DNA of 60,000 nucleotides from the NCBI GenBank assembly GCA_030704615.1, contig CM060731.1, positions 63,160,756 through 63,220,755 on the forward strand, given 5' to 3'. Below are positions 44,163-55,160 of the stretch, piece after piece. The DNA comes from Takakia lepidozioides (lineage: Eukaryota > Streptophyta > Takakiopsida > Takakiales > Takakiaceae). A program made the translations under genes and the position numbers. The notes under the pieces are model-generated. The model searched no databases and was not told the DNA's origin. It worked only from the letters and a program-made list of their open reading frames with translations. The first letter of the stretch is position 1, and each line of letters starts with the position of its first letter.

Positions 44163-44639
44163 TGTTGAAAATGAAATTGCTGATTACAATACTCACTCCA
44201 AATTTGCAGAGGTACAATAAGCTATCAAGAATCTCTCAAGTACTCAGAAGTACACATGCTAGCTTTTAGACAATTCACAATGCTCACATTCCTGTAGACA
44301 GAGCGATCTCCATACTCTGGACTCAACTACAACTAGTATACGTGAAAAACAAAACGCACTCAGAATTAGTGCTCAAGAAGCTAAGTCACTACAAGCGGGA
44401 AATATAAGATTCAAACTGTAGTCGTGGAACGTGATGCCAGCAAGGATTGATAGATGTCACTGTAACGTCCTAGTTGGCATAGAAAGCTAAACTTAAATAA
44501 CCGGCAATGGTCCAGATGGCAATGACGGACTGGATCTTCAAATTCAACATTTCTGGATACTTTCCTGTTGTCACATTGGCAATATCATGTCAAAGTCACT
44601 CCAAACTATCATCAATCAGCTAACTTGCAGAATTCAACA
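44163..44639 (-). mobile_element. 5' LTR of copia element 2
   Basis: A 477-bp segment is bounded by perfect 7-bp inverted termini, TGTTGAA and TTCAACA. It directly adjoins the primer-binding site and the Gag gene, in minus orientation. The partner LTR is not found, so the element is 3' truncated. Confidence 0.75.
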
Positions 44640-44912
44640 TGAAAATTTAGGGCCGATTCTGATAAGAGGGAAAAACAGGGTGAAATGTTGAAGAATAGCA
44701 GTGCCTTGTTCATCAATTGTGCTGCTGCCGCTGCAGTTTCCAGTTGACGCATATTTCTTGTAGCTATTGATCCCCAGGGAATTGGAAGTAATCTTGTGTT
44801 TGAAATCCGGCCCTCTTGGATGAATCTGGACCTCTATCCCTGGTTCTTTAGCTATCCCTGCCTGTGTACCAATCATGAATACATCCTCAGCCTTGCTACT
44901 AGCAGCTGACAT
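44640..44912 (-). CDS. Short open frame of unknown identity, cut by copia element 2
   Basis: From ATG 44912 the frame reads MSAASSKAEDVFMIGTQAGI to about 44640, where the LTR begins. The composition is coding-like but no domain is recognised. It may be the first exon of a gene disrupted by the copia insertion, or a chance frame. Confidence 0.25.
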
Positions 44913-47056
44913 TGACGGCGTGAAGTTCTTCCAGCAAACACCCCAACCCTACTTATTGCAGTAGTTCCGATTCTGAATTGCATCTACTTCTCTCTGTAGT
45001 CCAACCGGTATTACATGCTCTCTCTCCTTCCCTTCTTTCCCCTCCCCTCCTCCCGTGCCCTTTCCCTTATTCTCTCAATCCACCAAGAAGATCCATTTGC
45101 TTTAGGGCTACGCGTTGCTCCGCACTACTAGCAACAACTTCTCAGAACAATGTCTAGATAGATGGGCTTTATTCAAGTGTTGTGTGGTTATTTGATTTTC
45201 TATATCAGCCGGTTAGAGATGTTTAACTTTAACTTTGTGTTCACATCCTCCGGTTCCGAGGTTTTGGAGCTTCTGATATCTTTATTTGGAAATTGGAATT
45301 ACTAGGGGAGAAAACATAGAAATTTTTGTTTTTGAACCAGTAACTGTAGAAGAAGAGATTTTCCTATGAGCTCTTAGTTGCCACCACTACAAACTGCATA
45401 TCGTACTTTATTGCAAATCAATGTTGCTTGCACGTTTGCTCTCAAGGCCCAATTTGTGGGCTCAAAATTTTCCATGCATGAACAATTTGGTTTGAGACAC
45501 CCCAAGTGGACCTGAGACCTGTCCCCTTGTTACTCTCTTTAACACCAGATCCAACATTTGTGAAACATGAATCCAAATCACTTTCTTTGATTGCCACGTC
45601 TGTTATTGCAACCTGCCTTCACTTCTATTTTGATCTTGTGTTAGTTGGCATCCAAAAGAGGAGATGCCTCTAATTGTATGGCTGCCCATATTGCGGCTTT
45701 CACATGTCGCTGCTGTGTTGGTGAAGACCCAACAGCAAAGCGCACAGTGTACATACCCCCTAACACCTGCATATTACCACCACTCAGTCCCTTCACAAGG
45801 CCTACTACCTACGACCACACATATAAGCACAATTGCAAATGCTGTTCCCTTTTGACAGGGAAGAAAAAGCCCAGTCCCCCTCACTGCCCAGGAGTTTTAA
45901 GTAGTTGAATCTCTCTCCCAATCTCGTGTCCCTTGGCACTTTGTGGGGCCCCAAGACTTGTAAATATCTATCCCATTCTTTCTGTCTCCCTCCCTCCACC
46001 CACTCCCAGAAGGTCTGAGGTTAGGTTGCACATCTGAGTCATGTCACATTCACTAGAAAATACTCCTTGACAGCTCCAACTATTACAGAACAAATCTTGC
46101 TAGTAGCATTTGAACTTCCAATATTGCAAAGGAGAGGAGTCTACCGTGTGGGTAACGAAGATGCTGCCTTTTCTGTTCAAAGCTTCTACCAAAGTTGAAT
46201 TGAGAGTGTAGCCATAGTCTGGATCACTTGCAGGAGGTTTGAGACGGAAGCACACTGACAAAAATGTTCGAGGTACCACGATCTATCCTCAAAGGCCCCA
46301 TGAAGATGTATTATTTCCATTTTGTAATCACATCCACACTTGATTAGTGGGACTTGAGGAAATGATCACCTCCTATTCAAGTGCCGACATCACTCTATGT
46401 CCAAAGAAGCTTCCAGTCCGTTGCTCTTGTGGAAAGCTCCATGGGATTGGGGGCATGATGAAAACAAAATCTAAAAACAAAGTACCCAGTCATGGACCCA
46501 TTGGCATTTGCTCCATAGATCCACCCAGTCCTACAGTCATGTAGTGCATTTATAGTTTTTAACATGTCAGTGTCAGTGAAGAATGGGCAGGCAAGAAATA
46601 ACCTCATATCTGGAGTCTGCCTGCACAAGGCTTCAAAGCACTCAGCGTTAATTTATGTGATCTCTGATGTAAGACCGCAAGCCTGATACGCCATGAAGAC
46701 GCAATACCATCCACAGTTGTAGAGACCTGTATCAAAAGTCTTAGCCAATTGTTGAGACGGGGTCAGAATCTTACCCGAGAATTATTTTGGCCACTGGTCG
46801 CAGCATTACATGTTCAAATGGGCTTTCTGGATTTTAAAACATCCATAAGCAATGGGTGGAACCTGTGCATTTTTGTGTTAGCAAGGAGTATGGGGTAAGG
46901 ATCAAATCAGGGAAGCAACTCAAGCATGAGAAAAAAGAAGTTACAAGTCTTGGAGAGAGAGACCAATATGATTTAAACCTGAAACGGTGACCTAGTGGAA
47001 TTTGCCAGTCTTTGTAATCCACAACCAGATTTTCCTCTGATGCCTGCATCAAAATG
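44913..47056. other. No gene recognised
   Basis: Open frames (for example 45645-45908 plus and 46395-46628 minus) have no recognisable domain. No LTRs, TIRs or tRNA-like boxes are visible. Confidence 0.45.
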
Positions 47057-47459
47057 TCATGTAGCAAAAGTGTTACATGGCACATCTACAAAAGTTTGAA
47101 CATCTATATGTGGCACTATTACAGTTTTGTTGATGTCACCATGAACCTCTTGTCCTTTATCCAGAGCTCCCAGGCTGGAACATGCATTGAGAACAGATAT
47201 GAAGGTGACATTGTCAGGTGTCACCCCTTCCAGTATCATTTTCTCATACATCTTGAAAGCCTCGCTGCCACAACCATGTTGACCATATCATGTGATCGTT
47301 GTACTCCAAGAGACCACATCACGTGCATCCTTTGTACTCCCTCATTTGGCATACATGTCAGTAAGGGCGGTCTCCAGCGTTCCATGACACCAAATGTCGT
47401 TCAGCCATATTGCTGAATACTCCCTCCGCATCCTCAATGCTCCCACATTTGGCATACAT
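47057..47459 (-). pseudogene. PPR pseudogene, downstream part
   Basis: The minus strand shows degenerate pentatricopeptide repeats: AKCGSIEDAEGVFSNMAERH and VSWN near 47440-47370, a frame-broken repeat with ALTDMYAK, then the clean MYEKMILEGVTPDNVTFISV and LNACSSLGALDKGQEVHGDI. Plant PPR proteins bind organellar RNA for editing or processing. Stops and frameshifts show it is dead. It is interrupted at 47460 by copia element 1 and resumes at 52165. Confidence 0.85.
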
Positions 47460-47765
47460 GTTGGAAGTAATTAAACATATCTAGAAGACTAAGAGTCTTG
47501 AAGGCCAAAGGTTTAAAAATCTAAGAGACTATCTTGTTTAACTCACCTTGGGAAGGTGAATGGCTAGAAGGTGGATGGTCACCATAGTGGAAGTGGAAGT
47601 GACCAAGTAGGACTTTCTAGAGACCTTCTTGTACAAGCTCGGGGGTGAAGCCACTAGTCTAAGTGTAAGAGTATGATGGTGGTTTCTATGGTTGGGAGGA
47701 GAGCTTTAGTTTTAGTTTTAGTCTAAGACTTTAGTTCTTGTTCATGTTCTTGCTCAATTCTAACA
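47460..47765 (+). mobile_element. 5' LTR of copia element 1
   Basis: Begins TGTTGGAAGTAATT and ends TTCTAACA, followed at once by the primer-binding site TGGTATCGGAGCC (47766-47778), one base from the usual initiator-tRNA site TGGTATCAGAGC. Confidence 0.92.
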
Positions 47766-47826
47766 TGGTATCGGAGCCATTCTTCTCTAGGTGAGAGTTG
47801 GTAGTTGAGATTGAGAGAACTTGATT

Positions 47827-48760
47827 ATGGCTAGAGTGTCGTCTTCTAGCAATCCTCCTTCTATGTCTATGACGATTGCATTAGATGTAAGAGTGGAAGA
47901 TCGATTCAATGGAGCTAACTATCAAACCTGGAAGTTTAGGATGGAGATGGTCATTCTAGACAAAGATCTATGGGGAGTGGTTGATGGATCAGTCCCAAGA
48001 CCTGACACTATTGTTGGCCAAGCCATATGGGATAGGAAAGATCAGAAAGCAAGAGCTAGCATCATCACAAGCTTGAGAGACAATCAGTTGCATCTCATTA
48101 TAAGTGCTAAGAATGCTAAGGATGTTTGGGACAAGCTAGCAAGCATATATGAGACGAAGGATGTCACATCGCAAGTGTATGCGACGCAAAAGTTCTATGG
48201 TCTGAAGATGATCGAGTCAGACTCAGTTGAACAACACTTGAATTTGTTTTGTGTGTTGCGAGATCAACTAGTTTCTGTGGGAACTAATGTGACTGATGAA
48301 CACGCCGCAGTGGTGTTATTGGCAACCTTACCTGAATCCTATGATGGTTTTGTGGTGTCTCTATATGACAAACCAACTTAACTATTGATGTTGTCATAGG
48401 TCTTCTCCTCAAGGAGGAAACAAGAAGAAAAGGTCAAGGTACGTCTACAGAGGTAGACAGAGCTTTGTTCACAAGCAAGACTGGAGTAGTCTTGAATAGA
48501 AGACTCCTTCACATATGTCTCAGAAGTCCCAGAGGTTTCAGAAACCTCAATCTAGCTCAAAGATCAAAAAGGCCAAAGTGAGGTGCTTTTATTGCAAGAA
48601 ACTTGGTCACATGATCAAGGATTGTAGAAAGCGCATTGCAGATGAGCGTAGTAGAGAGAGTCAAGGGAACATAGCTACTCATCAAAGGAATGCTATTCTA
48701 TTTGTTGTGTCTCTCTCAGCCACTACTAGACAGAAGCATGTGTGGTATGTTGATTCATGA
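47827..48760 (+). pseudogene. Gag and protease start of copia element 1
   Basis: ATG 47827 opens a copia Gag: VEDRFNGANYQTWKFRMEMV, DKDLWGVVDGS, VWDKLASIYETK. A one-base shift at about 48378 moves to TIDVVIGLLLKEETRRKGQG; another precedes 48515. The CCHC knuckle is CFYCKKLGHMIKDC. The protease begins HVWYVDS and hits TGA (48758-48760) exactly where Gly of the DSG motif belongs; ASQHM follows. Confidence 0.9.
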
Positions 48761-48772
48761 GCATCTCAACAT

Positions 48773-50006
48773 ATGAGTTCAGAGAGAGAGCATTTCTTAT
48801 CATATAGATCTCTTTCACCTACACAATATGTTCTTTTGGGAGATGATAACAAGCATGTCATTGGTGGGGAAGGCTCAGTCTCTCTTATGCTCAATGAAGG
48901 GGAAACCATAGAGGTGGAAAATGTCCTACATGTCCCTACTTTAACAAAGAACCTGCTGTCTGTAAGGCAAATTGTTGCAAAGGGATACAGAGTGGTATTC
49001 CAAGATGAGAGTTGTACTATCACAGATAGCTCAGGAGCTGTGGTAGCAAGAGTTATTCTTGATAATTGCTTGTATAGATTACAACATCATGTCTCTAGTG
49101 CTCTTACCACATTTTCACCACAGTTGGGATCTACACCTGTCATGTCAGAAACAGAGTTGTGGCATAGAAGGTTAGGTCATGTGAGCATTAAGAAGTTGAG
49201 ACAGATGCAACTCTCAAGCCATCTTGTGGAAGGACTACCATTGAAGGAGATGAGCGATATGCGTCTATGCAAAGGTTGCTTGGAAGGGAAGCAACATCGA
49301 GGTCAATTTCCTAAGGATGGTGGACGAAGAGCCACAAGTATATTGGAGATTGTACATTCTGATGTGTGTGGGCCAATGCAAACCACATCACTTGGAGGAG
49401 CAAGGTACTTTGTGACATTCATTGATGATTTGTCAAGGAGGGTTGTGGTGAATTTCCTAAGGCAGAAAAGTCAAGTGCTAGAGAAATTCAAGGAGTTCAA
49501 AGTACTTGCAGAAAAACAAACTGGAAAGCCTCTTAAGATTTTGAGATCTGACAATGGTGGTGAGTACATCTCAAAGGTTTTCAATCAGTTTTGTCAAGAG
49601 AATGGAATAGCTCGACAGCTTACTGTTCCATATACACCTAAGCAGAATGGTGTAGCTGAGCGGATGAATAGATCACTACAAGAATCTGCAAGGAGTATGT
49701 TGAAAGAAGTGAATATTTCAAATCATTTTTGGGCAGAAGCTGTTGTTGGGAAAAACACCAGAAGAGGTATGGAGTGGTCAGAAGCCTAGTGTGGCTCATT
49801 GTAGGATTTTTGGATGTCGTGCATATGTCCATATCCCTACTCAGAAGCGAAGAAAACTTGACTCCAAATCAGACGGATGCATCTTCATTGGCTACACAGA
49901 AGGTGTGAAGGGATATAAGTTGTTCAATGAGACAACTAAGGTTGTCAAACACAGTAGGGACGTAGTGTTTGATGAAGGCTTCATACCCTCTTTGGTAGTG
50001 GGATAA
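48773..50006 (+). pseudogene. Protease C terminus and integrase of copia element 1
   Basis: GAG-pre-integrase (LWHRRLGHVSIKKLRQ, LCKGCLEGKQHRG) provides the HHCC zinc site. The core shows IVHSDVCGPM, TFIDDLSRR, RSDNGGEYIS and PKQNGVAERMNRS, so the DDE residues are intact. At about 49745 a deletion and frame change remove part of the core end; the frame resumes with GKTPEEVWSGQKPSVAHCRI and FGCRAYVHIP. A stop occurs at 50004. Confidence 0.9.
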
Positions 50007-50012
50007 GATGAC

Positions 50013-51847
50013 ATGGGAATGAGCTTAGAGCCATTACACCATTTCCAAGAGGAGTCTTATGAAGAGCCAATACAAGAGATGGCTGAAGCAAATGATGGAG
50101 GTGTTCAACTTGATGGAGTTGATCAAGGAGTCGAAGTTGGTGAACCACTTGTTGATATGGACTCTAGAGATGAAGTTGAAGATGTGCCAATTCTAAGGAG
50201 ATCTCAGCAGGAAAGAAAAAGCTCATAGTAGGCTGATTACATCTATGAGTGCCATTGAAGCTATGGAAGAAGCATCACAAGTGGTTGAACCTGCTACATA
50301 TGAGGAAGCGATGCGCTCTCCAGACAAACTACAATGGAAAGAAGCAATCAACTCAGAGTTGGATTCATTGATGCAAAACAAAGCATGGACACTCACTAGG
50401 TTGCCTGCAGGACGAAGAGCCATTGGTTGCAAGTGGATCTTCAAGTTGAAGTATAAAGCTGATGGATCTATTTACCGGTACAAAGCTCGTCTTGTAGCTA
50501 AAGGCTATGCACAAATTCAAGGAGTGGATTACAATGAAACCTTCTCACCAGTGGTGAAGATTTCTTCTATCAGAGTGTTGTTAGCTCTTGCAGTTCAACA
50601 TGATCACGAAGTTCATCAAATGGATGTTAAGACCGCATTTCTGAATGGAGAACTACAAGAAGAGATCTACATGAGACAACCTGAAGGGTTTGTACAAGGA
50701 GGAAGTGATTTTGTATGGACTCAAACAAAGTCTTCGAGCTTGGTATGCTAGGATCGATGCTTACCTCTTAAAGGCAAGATTTGAGCGAAGCATTGCTGAC
50801 ACAAACATCTATGTGAAAAAGATGGGAGAGCAATTTGTGGTCATAGTTCTATATGTGGATGACACAATCACTGTCACCAACGATCATCAAAGGTTGTTGC
50901 CAGAAACCAAAGCACTATTGAGTGCTGAGTTTGCCATGACTGACATGGGTGAGATTCAGTTCTATCTTGGTATTCAAATCAGCAGAGATCGAGTGAACCA
51001 TACAGTATTCATGCATCAACGACAATACATTGAGACAATTCTACAAAGGTTTAAGTTGGAGATGAGTAAGCCAACATCAACTCTTCTCGAAGTTGGTTTG
51101 AAACTTACGAAGGATATGACACCTAAGACTCAAGAAGAGCAAGAAGATATGAGGAAAATTCCTTATCAAAGCGAAGTCGGCAGTTTGATGTATTGCATGG
51201 TTTGTACTAGGCCAGACATTGCACATTCAATGGGAGTGGTCCCACAATTTCTTTCAAATCCTGGACAAACCCATAGGAAAGCAGTGAAGAGGATATTTCG
51301 ATATCTAAGAGGAACATCAACCTCTGGTCTACTCTACAAGAGAGTGGAAGATCCAAGTTTGTTGGGGTTTGCTGATGCTGACTGGGTAGGAGACGTTGAT
51401 ATTAGAAAATCAACTTCAGGCCATTGTTTTCTCCTAGCAGGTGGGGCTGTATCTTGGTCTAGCAAACGACAAGTTGCAACAACGTTGTCATCAACAGAAG
51501 CTGAATACATGTCCATTACACAAGCAGCAAATGAGGCTATTTGGTTACGGAAGTTGCTTGGAGATTTGGATCATCTCCAATCACTACCTACGACTCTCTA
51601 TTGTGACAATCAAAGTGCGATTGCACTAAGTCAGAATCCGAAGTATCATTCAAGGACGAAGCACATTGAAGTGCAACATCACTACATATGGGAAGTTGTA
51701 TGCAAGGGAGAGATCAAGATGATCTATTGTGCTATAGGAGATATGGTTGCGGATGTTTTGACGAAGAGTCTACCACAAACAAAATACATGAAGTGTTCAG
51801 CCTTACTTGGTGTCTCTTCTCCAAAGACAAACGAAGTAGCTCAATGA
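50013..51847 (+). pseudogene. RT and RNase H of copia element 1
   Basis: After a linker, RT reads WKEAINSELDSLMQNKAWTL, YKARLVAKGYAQIQGVDYNE and MDVKTAFLNGELQEEIYMRQ. A small deletion and frame change at about 50700-50720 lead to LYGLKQSLRAWYARIDAYLL and the catalytic VLYVDDTITV. RNase H follows with GFADADWVGDVDIRKSTSG, LSSTEAEYMSITQAANEA, YCDNQSAIALSQNPKYHSR and ADVLTKSLP, ending at TGA 51845-51847. Confidence 0.92.
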
Positions 51848-51868
51848 TATGGTTTAATTGAGTGGGAG

Positions 51869-52164
51869 TGTTGGAAGTAATTAAACATATCTAGAAGACT
51901 AAAAGTCTTGAAGGCCAAAGGTTTAGAAGTCTAAGAGACTATCTTGTTTAACTCACCTTTGGAAGGTGAATGGCTAGAAGGTGGATGGTCACCATAGTGG
52001 AAGTGGAAGTGACCAAGTAGGACTTTCTAGATACCTTCTTGTACAAGCTCGGGGGTGAAGCCATTAGTCTAAGTGTAAGAGTATGATGGTGGCTTCTATG
52101 GTTGGGAGGAGAGCTTTAGTTTTAGCTTTAGTCTAAGACTTTATGTTCTTGCTCAATTCTAACA
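51869..52164 (+). mobile_element. 3' LTR of copia element 1
   Basis: Preceded by the polypurine tract GAGTGGGAG and starting TGTTGGAAGTAATT. It lacks an 11-base segment near its end that the 5' LTR has. The duplicated target ATACA follows. Confidence 0.92.
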
Positions 52165-52282
52165 ATACATGTCCACAAGGGTATTGTTCAGAATCACATC
52201 GGGTACAATTCCAGATTTGACGATGCAACCATGGACCTCTTTGCCCTTTTCCAGGGCTGCCAGGCTTGCCACACAGAAATGA
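52165..52282 (-). pseudogene. PPR pseudogene, upstream part
   Basis: The minus strand reads ASLAALEKGKEVHGCIVKSG and VPDVILNNTLVDMY. The 'DMY' joins in frame across the copia insertion to AKCGSIEDA at 47459, which confirms one original PPR gene. Confidence 0.85.
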
Positions 52283-52360
52283 CGACGATGACGTGGCTGA
52301 CGACGATGACGTGTTTATGATGACGTGTTGACGATGACGTGGCGATGATGACGAGGCACT
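52283..52360 (+). repeat. Short GACGATGACGTG repeats
   Basis: Several tandem, imperfect GACGATGACGTG units, rich in CpG. They replace the expected upstream PPR sequence. Confidence 0.7.
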
Positions 52361-52460
52361 ATGGCACCCTATATCTGCTCTACGCTAAAGTAGCTCTAGA
52401 CCTGCGGTTGTCGCTAGAATAAAAGGGAACCGAGGTAAGAGGGGTTGGGGAGGATTTGAC

Positions 52461-52550
52461 AGGCCCCCCCCCCCCCCCGCCGGAGGGGGCCTGATTTGTG
52501 ATCTGCGCTCCTAGGTGTTTCCCTTAGAAAAAAATAAAAAATAAAGGCTG
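52461..52550 (+). mobile_element. C-run and SINE 3' tail
   Basis: A run of about 16 C is followed by GGGGGCCTGATTTGTGA and a tail ending TTAGAAAAAAATAAAAAATAAA. The body matches the reverse complement of the SINE at 26101-26162, so this is a 5'-truncated plus-strand copy. Confidence 0.6.
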
Positions 52551-52585
52551 TGTCACCTGGGAAATATCCTTGATATTTTCAAGAA

Positions 52586-53235
52586 ATTATATTGCATACC
52601 TGTAGCCAGGAGGTAGGATCCAGGTGGACATTGTACTTGTCGCCACCTCTGCACTTAACCACAAGAAAATATCGCCACGTCCACGCCCAGTTATAAATGG
52701 AAAAAAAAAAAAAAGGCTGGCCGGACAAGCCTTGGCTGCCGGAATCCAGCAAAAGTATCTTCAGATCACACGCCACATTCAATTCTTACATTATTCCTAT
52801 TGTCTTCCTACCCAATCTTGTCTAAAAGGAGAAGTTGGCCAACATCATGAGGTACATTTCTTTGGACATTGGACTCCATTGGATTAAAACAATTTCCCCA
52901 AGTCAGTATCTAGGTTCCCATAATATATGGTTTTCATCTGTACGCAGACGAAGAATCGGAGAACAAAGATGCACATGAATTTTGAACCTCTCTGATCCAT
53001 CGTGATGATTTTTGCAGTTTCAGGCTGCTCTCTTCATAGCATGACCTCTAAATGGATCTGTAGTTTTTTGGGTTGATGTGGATCCTGGTTGCTGGGTTGT
53101 GTAGTTAGATCCCCCATTCAGATACGGCATCACCAGTTTTGTAGAGAATGTGAAAAAGGATCGATCCTTCTCGTTGTGACAGGTCACAACTTCAATTGCT
53201 GTCGGTAGCAGTTTCAGATTGGGGGAACCATCCAA
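52586..53235 (-). CDS. Candidate exon-like frames, unidentified
   Basis: The minus strand has two coding-like blocks. 53235-53020 reads DGSPNLKLLPTAIEVVTCHN and FFTFSTKLVMPYLNGGSNYT. About 52700-52600 reads WTWRYFLVVKCRGGDKYNVH and ends LQ|GTATGC, a fair donor. No domain is recognised. They may belong with the proline-rich frame at 53560-53970. Confidence 0.25.
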
Positions 53236-53559
53236 CCTCCATAATTCCTCTATATTCTATTTTGGCATAATTAACCCGTGAAGCACTGGATTGTGCGGTG
53301 GTCAGGATGATGCTTCCCTCAGTGCTATTCAGCACCCATAACACATGGGAGAGGACTGCAGGATACTCTCATTGACATATTTCCATTTTTTCGCAAAACA
53401 GGACATATTGTTTCCAAATAAAAGACTGCGCGTTCCACAGTCACACCTCAAAACCAGCAGTTAAATGTGTGCATCACCAAGGTTATTATACTTAGAACAT
53501 GGTAAAAGCTCTGCAGAACTTGGCACACCACAAATTACCTTACCTAGAAAATATGAAGT

Positions 53560-53970
53560 TTAGTAGCCATCTCGGGGAGGAGTAAACTTCACTTTAGGAG
53601 GATATTTTCTAGGAGGGGGGACATGTCCGGCAGGTCCTGCAGGTTTGGGCTCTTCCGCCGCATATTTTCTAGGAGGTGGGACCTGTCCTGCAGAGTTCGC
53701 CTCTTCCACTGGATAGCTAGGAGGGGGGATCTGTGCTGCATAATCCTCTTCCACCACAACCCCTTCCACCACATCCACCACACCTGAGCTGTTAACACCT
53801 GCAAACTTCAGCTCGCCAGAAAGGCCCTCAGCCATCATGCATCTCATAGACCCCTCGTCCAAACTCGGCAGGATTGTCAGGTTGCCAATAACAGAAAAGA
53901 GTTCGTAGTAACATAAATTGACTTCCTTAAAAATGGAATCGTCATACACCTTGACTGAATTGAATTGCAA
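53560..53970 (-). CDS. Proline-rich C-terminal exon, unknown protein
   Basis: The minus-strand frame reads VYDDSIFKEVNLCYYELFSV, then LKFAGVNSSGVVDVVEG, then a tail with repeated PPPRKY and PPPSYP motifs, ending FTPPRDGY and TAG. An acceptor-like AATTCAG lies near 53955, so this could be the last exon of a minus-strand gene. The PPPxY-type motifs resemble WW-domain ligands, which is only a resemblance. Part of its 5' end is duplicated at 54533-54597. No family is recognised. Confidence 0.35.
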   Translation of the reverse strand: MQFNSVKVYDDSIFKEVNLCYYELFSVIGNLTILPSLDEGSMRCMMAEGLSGELKFAGVNSSGVVDVVEGVVVEEDYAAQIPPPSYPVEEANSAGQVPPPRKYAAEEPKPAGPAGHVPPPRKYPPKVKFTPPRDGY

Positions 53971-54532
53971 TTTTTACTTCAAAGTGTTTAAAGAACAGAG
54001 ATGAGGCATAATGCCCCACAAAGGAGCCTAGAGAAAGGAAAGAAGGAAAATAATAAAAATAACTTAAAGCTCAAGAATGGCACCTTCTGCCATTAGGCCA
54101 AGTTTTGGGCCCTCTCCATAAGGAGGTTCAATCAACACTTGCTTCATACCATTGATGAAGGTTCCTCTCCTCATGAGGGTTGATACTCCAAAATCAGTTT
54201 ACAAAAATTACTCTAGGGGTTTGGGTGGGTGGGATAATACGTCAGGTAGCTAGGAGGCACAAAGAAGTAAAATCTGCTTATAGTTCTTTGCTCTGCCCAG
54301 TAGATCTCTTATAGCAGCTGGTCAGTTGCTGATCCAACTCCAGCCAAGCTCTATCATCATATCGACGTAACTATATCCCACTCCCGCACCTTCCCACTTT
54401 CCCACTTTCCCACTCCCTGGTCAATGGTCATTGGTACAAATCTTTGAACGGAAATTTTGTAAGTTTATCATGTATTATCTACTACTAACTTTAAATTGTC
54501 ACTTATTTCAATCGTTACAATTTTTCATTTCG

Positions 54533-54597
54533 TAGTAACATAATTGACTTCCTTAAAAATGGAATCGTCATACCCCTTGACTGATAGAAGAGGCAGT
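54533..54597 (-). repeat. Partial duplicate of 53906-53962
   Basis: TCGTAGTAACATAA and TTGACTTCCTTAAAAATGGA followed by ATCGTCATAC and CCTTGACTGA occur in both places with few differences. The copy is only about 60 bp. The rest of 53971-54690 has no recognisable feature. Confidence 0.7.
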
Positions 54598-54699
54598 TGG
54601 TTCAAAAATACTGGCAACCTTTCTGAGTAAGAAAGAACTTAATGTTCGTGAACTCTTCATCTTCCATTGCAGCTAGCGCAACCCACCCTGCACTTCCCA

Positions 54700-55134
54700 C
54701 TATCGAAGCTCATCAACATCGTCGTTTGGCCCTAAACCCAATTTTCTAGTGACGGATAATTTGTGATCTAAATCAGCGGTGACATATGCATCTTTTGCCA
54801 GTTCTGATTTCCATCTTCCATGACTTTTGAAAAGTCTATCAGGGATTTCAGAGTTTGTAGCCCGAGAGGCACTACTAACGCGACCAGAATCATGGGTGCC
54901 AAACATTTGCGGATCTTCACCTATGACAACAAGGCAAAACCTGAACGAGTCCCGAAGCGTTGAATAAGAGATGCCACAACGTCGCAAACACATAGATTTC
55001 CGTTGGTTACTAACAGTAATTCCTCGTAGCAAGAGGCCACCTTGAGAACCATCTATGGTTGTATAGTTTCCTAGTATAAGCAGACGTTCTATCGTTGCTA
55101 CAGGACAACAATTACTGGTCATCCAGGCAATCAA
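54700..55134 (-). pseudogene. Tyrosine recombinase C-terminal fragment (DIRS/Crypton-type or XerD-like)
   Basis: The minus strand reads a tyrosine-recombinase catalytic C terminus: SYSTLRDSFRFCLVVIGEDP, MFGTHDSGRVSSAS, then PDRLFKSHGRWKSELAKDAY with the conserved His and the candidate nucleophile Tyr, and LDHKLSVTRKLGLGP. The usual H-x-x-R spacing is altered (HDSGR), so it may be inactive. The N-terminal part is missing; the fragment ends about 20 bp from the LTR of gypsy element C, whose insertion probably cut it. In eukaryotes such domains belong mostly to DIRS or Crypton transposons. Confidence 0.7.
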
Positions 55135-55160
55135 TACTCAAGTGCTTGCTCTATACTGAT

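Larger units (their letters stand above)
47460..52164 (+). mobile_element. Copia element 1, complete LTR retrotransposon with TSD
   Basis: The element is bounded by 5' LTR 47460-47765 and 3' LTR 51869-52164, with a 5-bp target duplication ATACA at 47455-47459 and 52165-52169. The gene order is Gag, protease, integrase, RT, RNase H, which defines Ty1/copia. LTRs differ by about eight substitutions plus an 11-base indel by hand count, which suggests moderately recent insertion. All coding parts carry stops, frameshifts or deletions. It sits inside a PPR pseudogene codon run. Confidence 0.95.
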
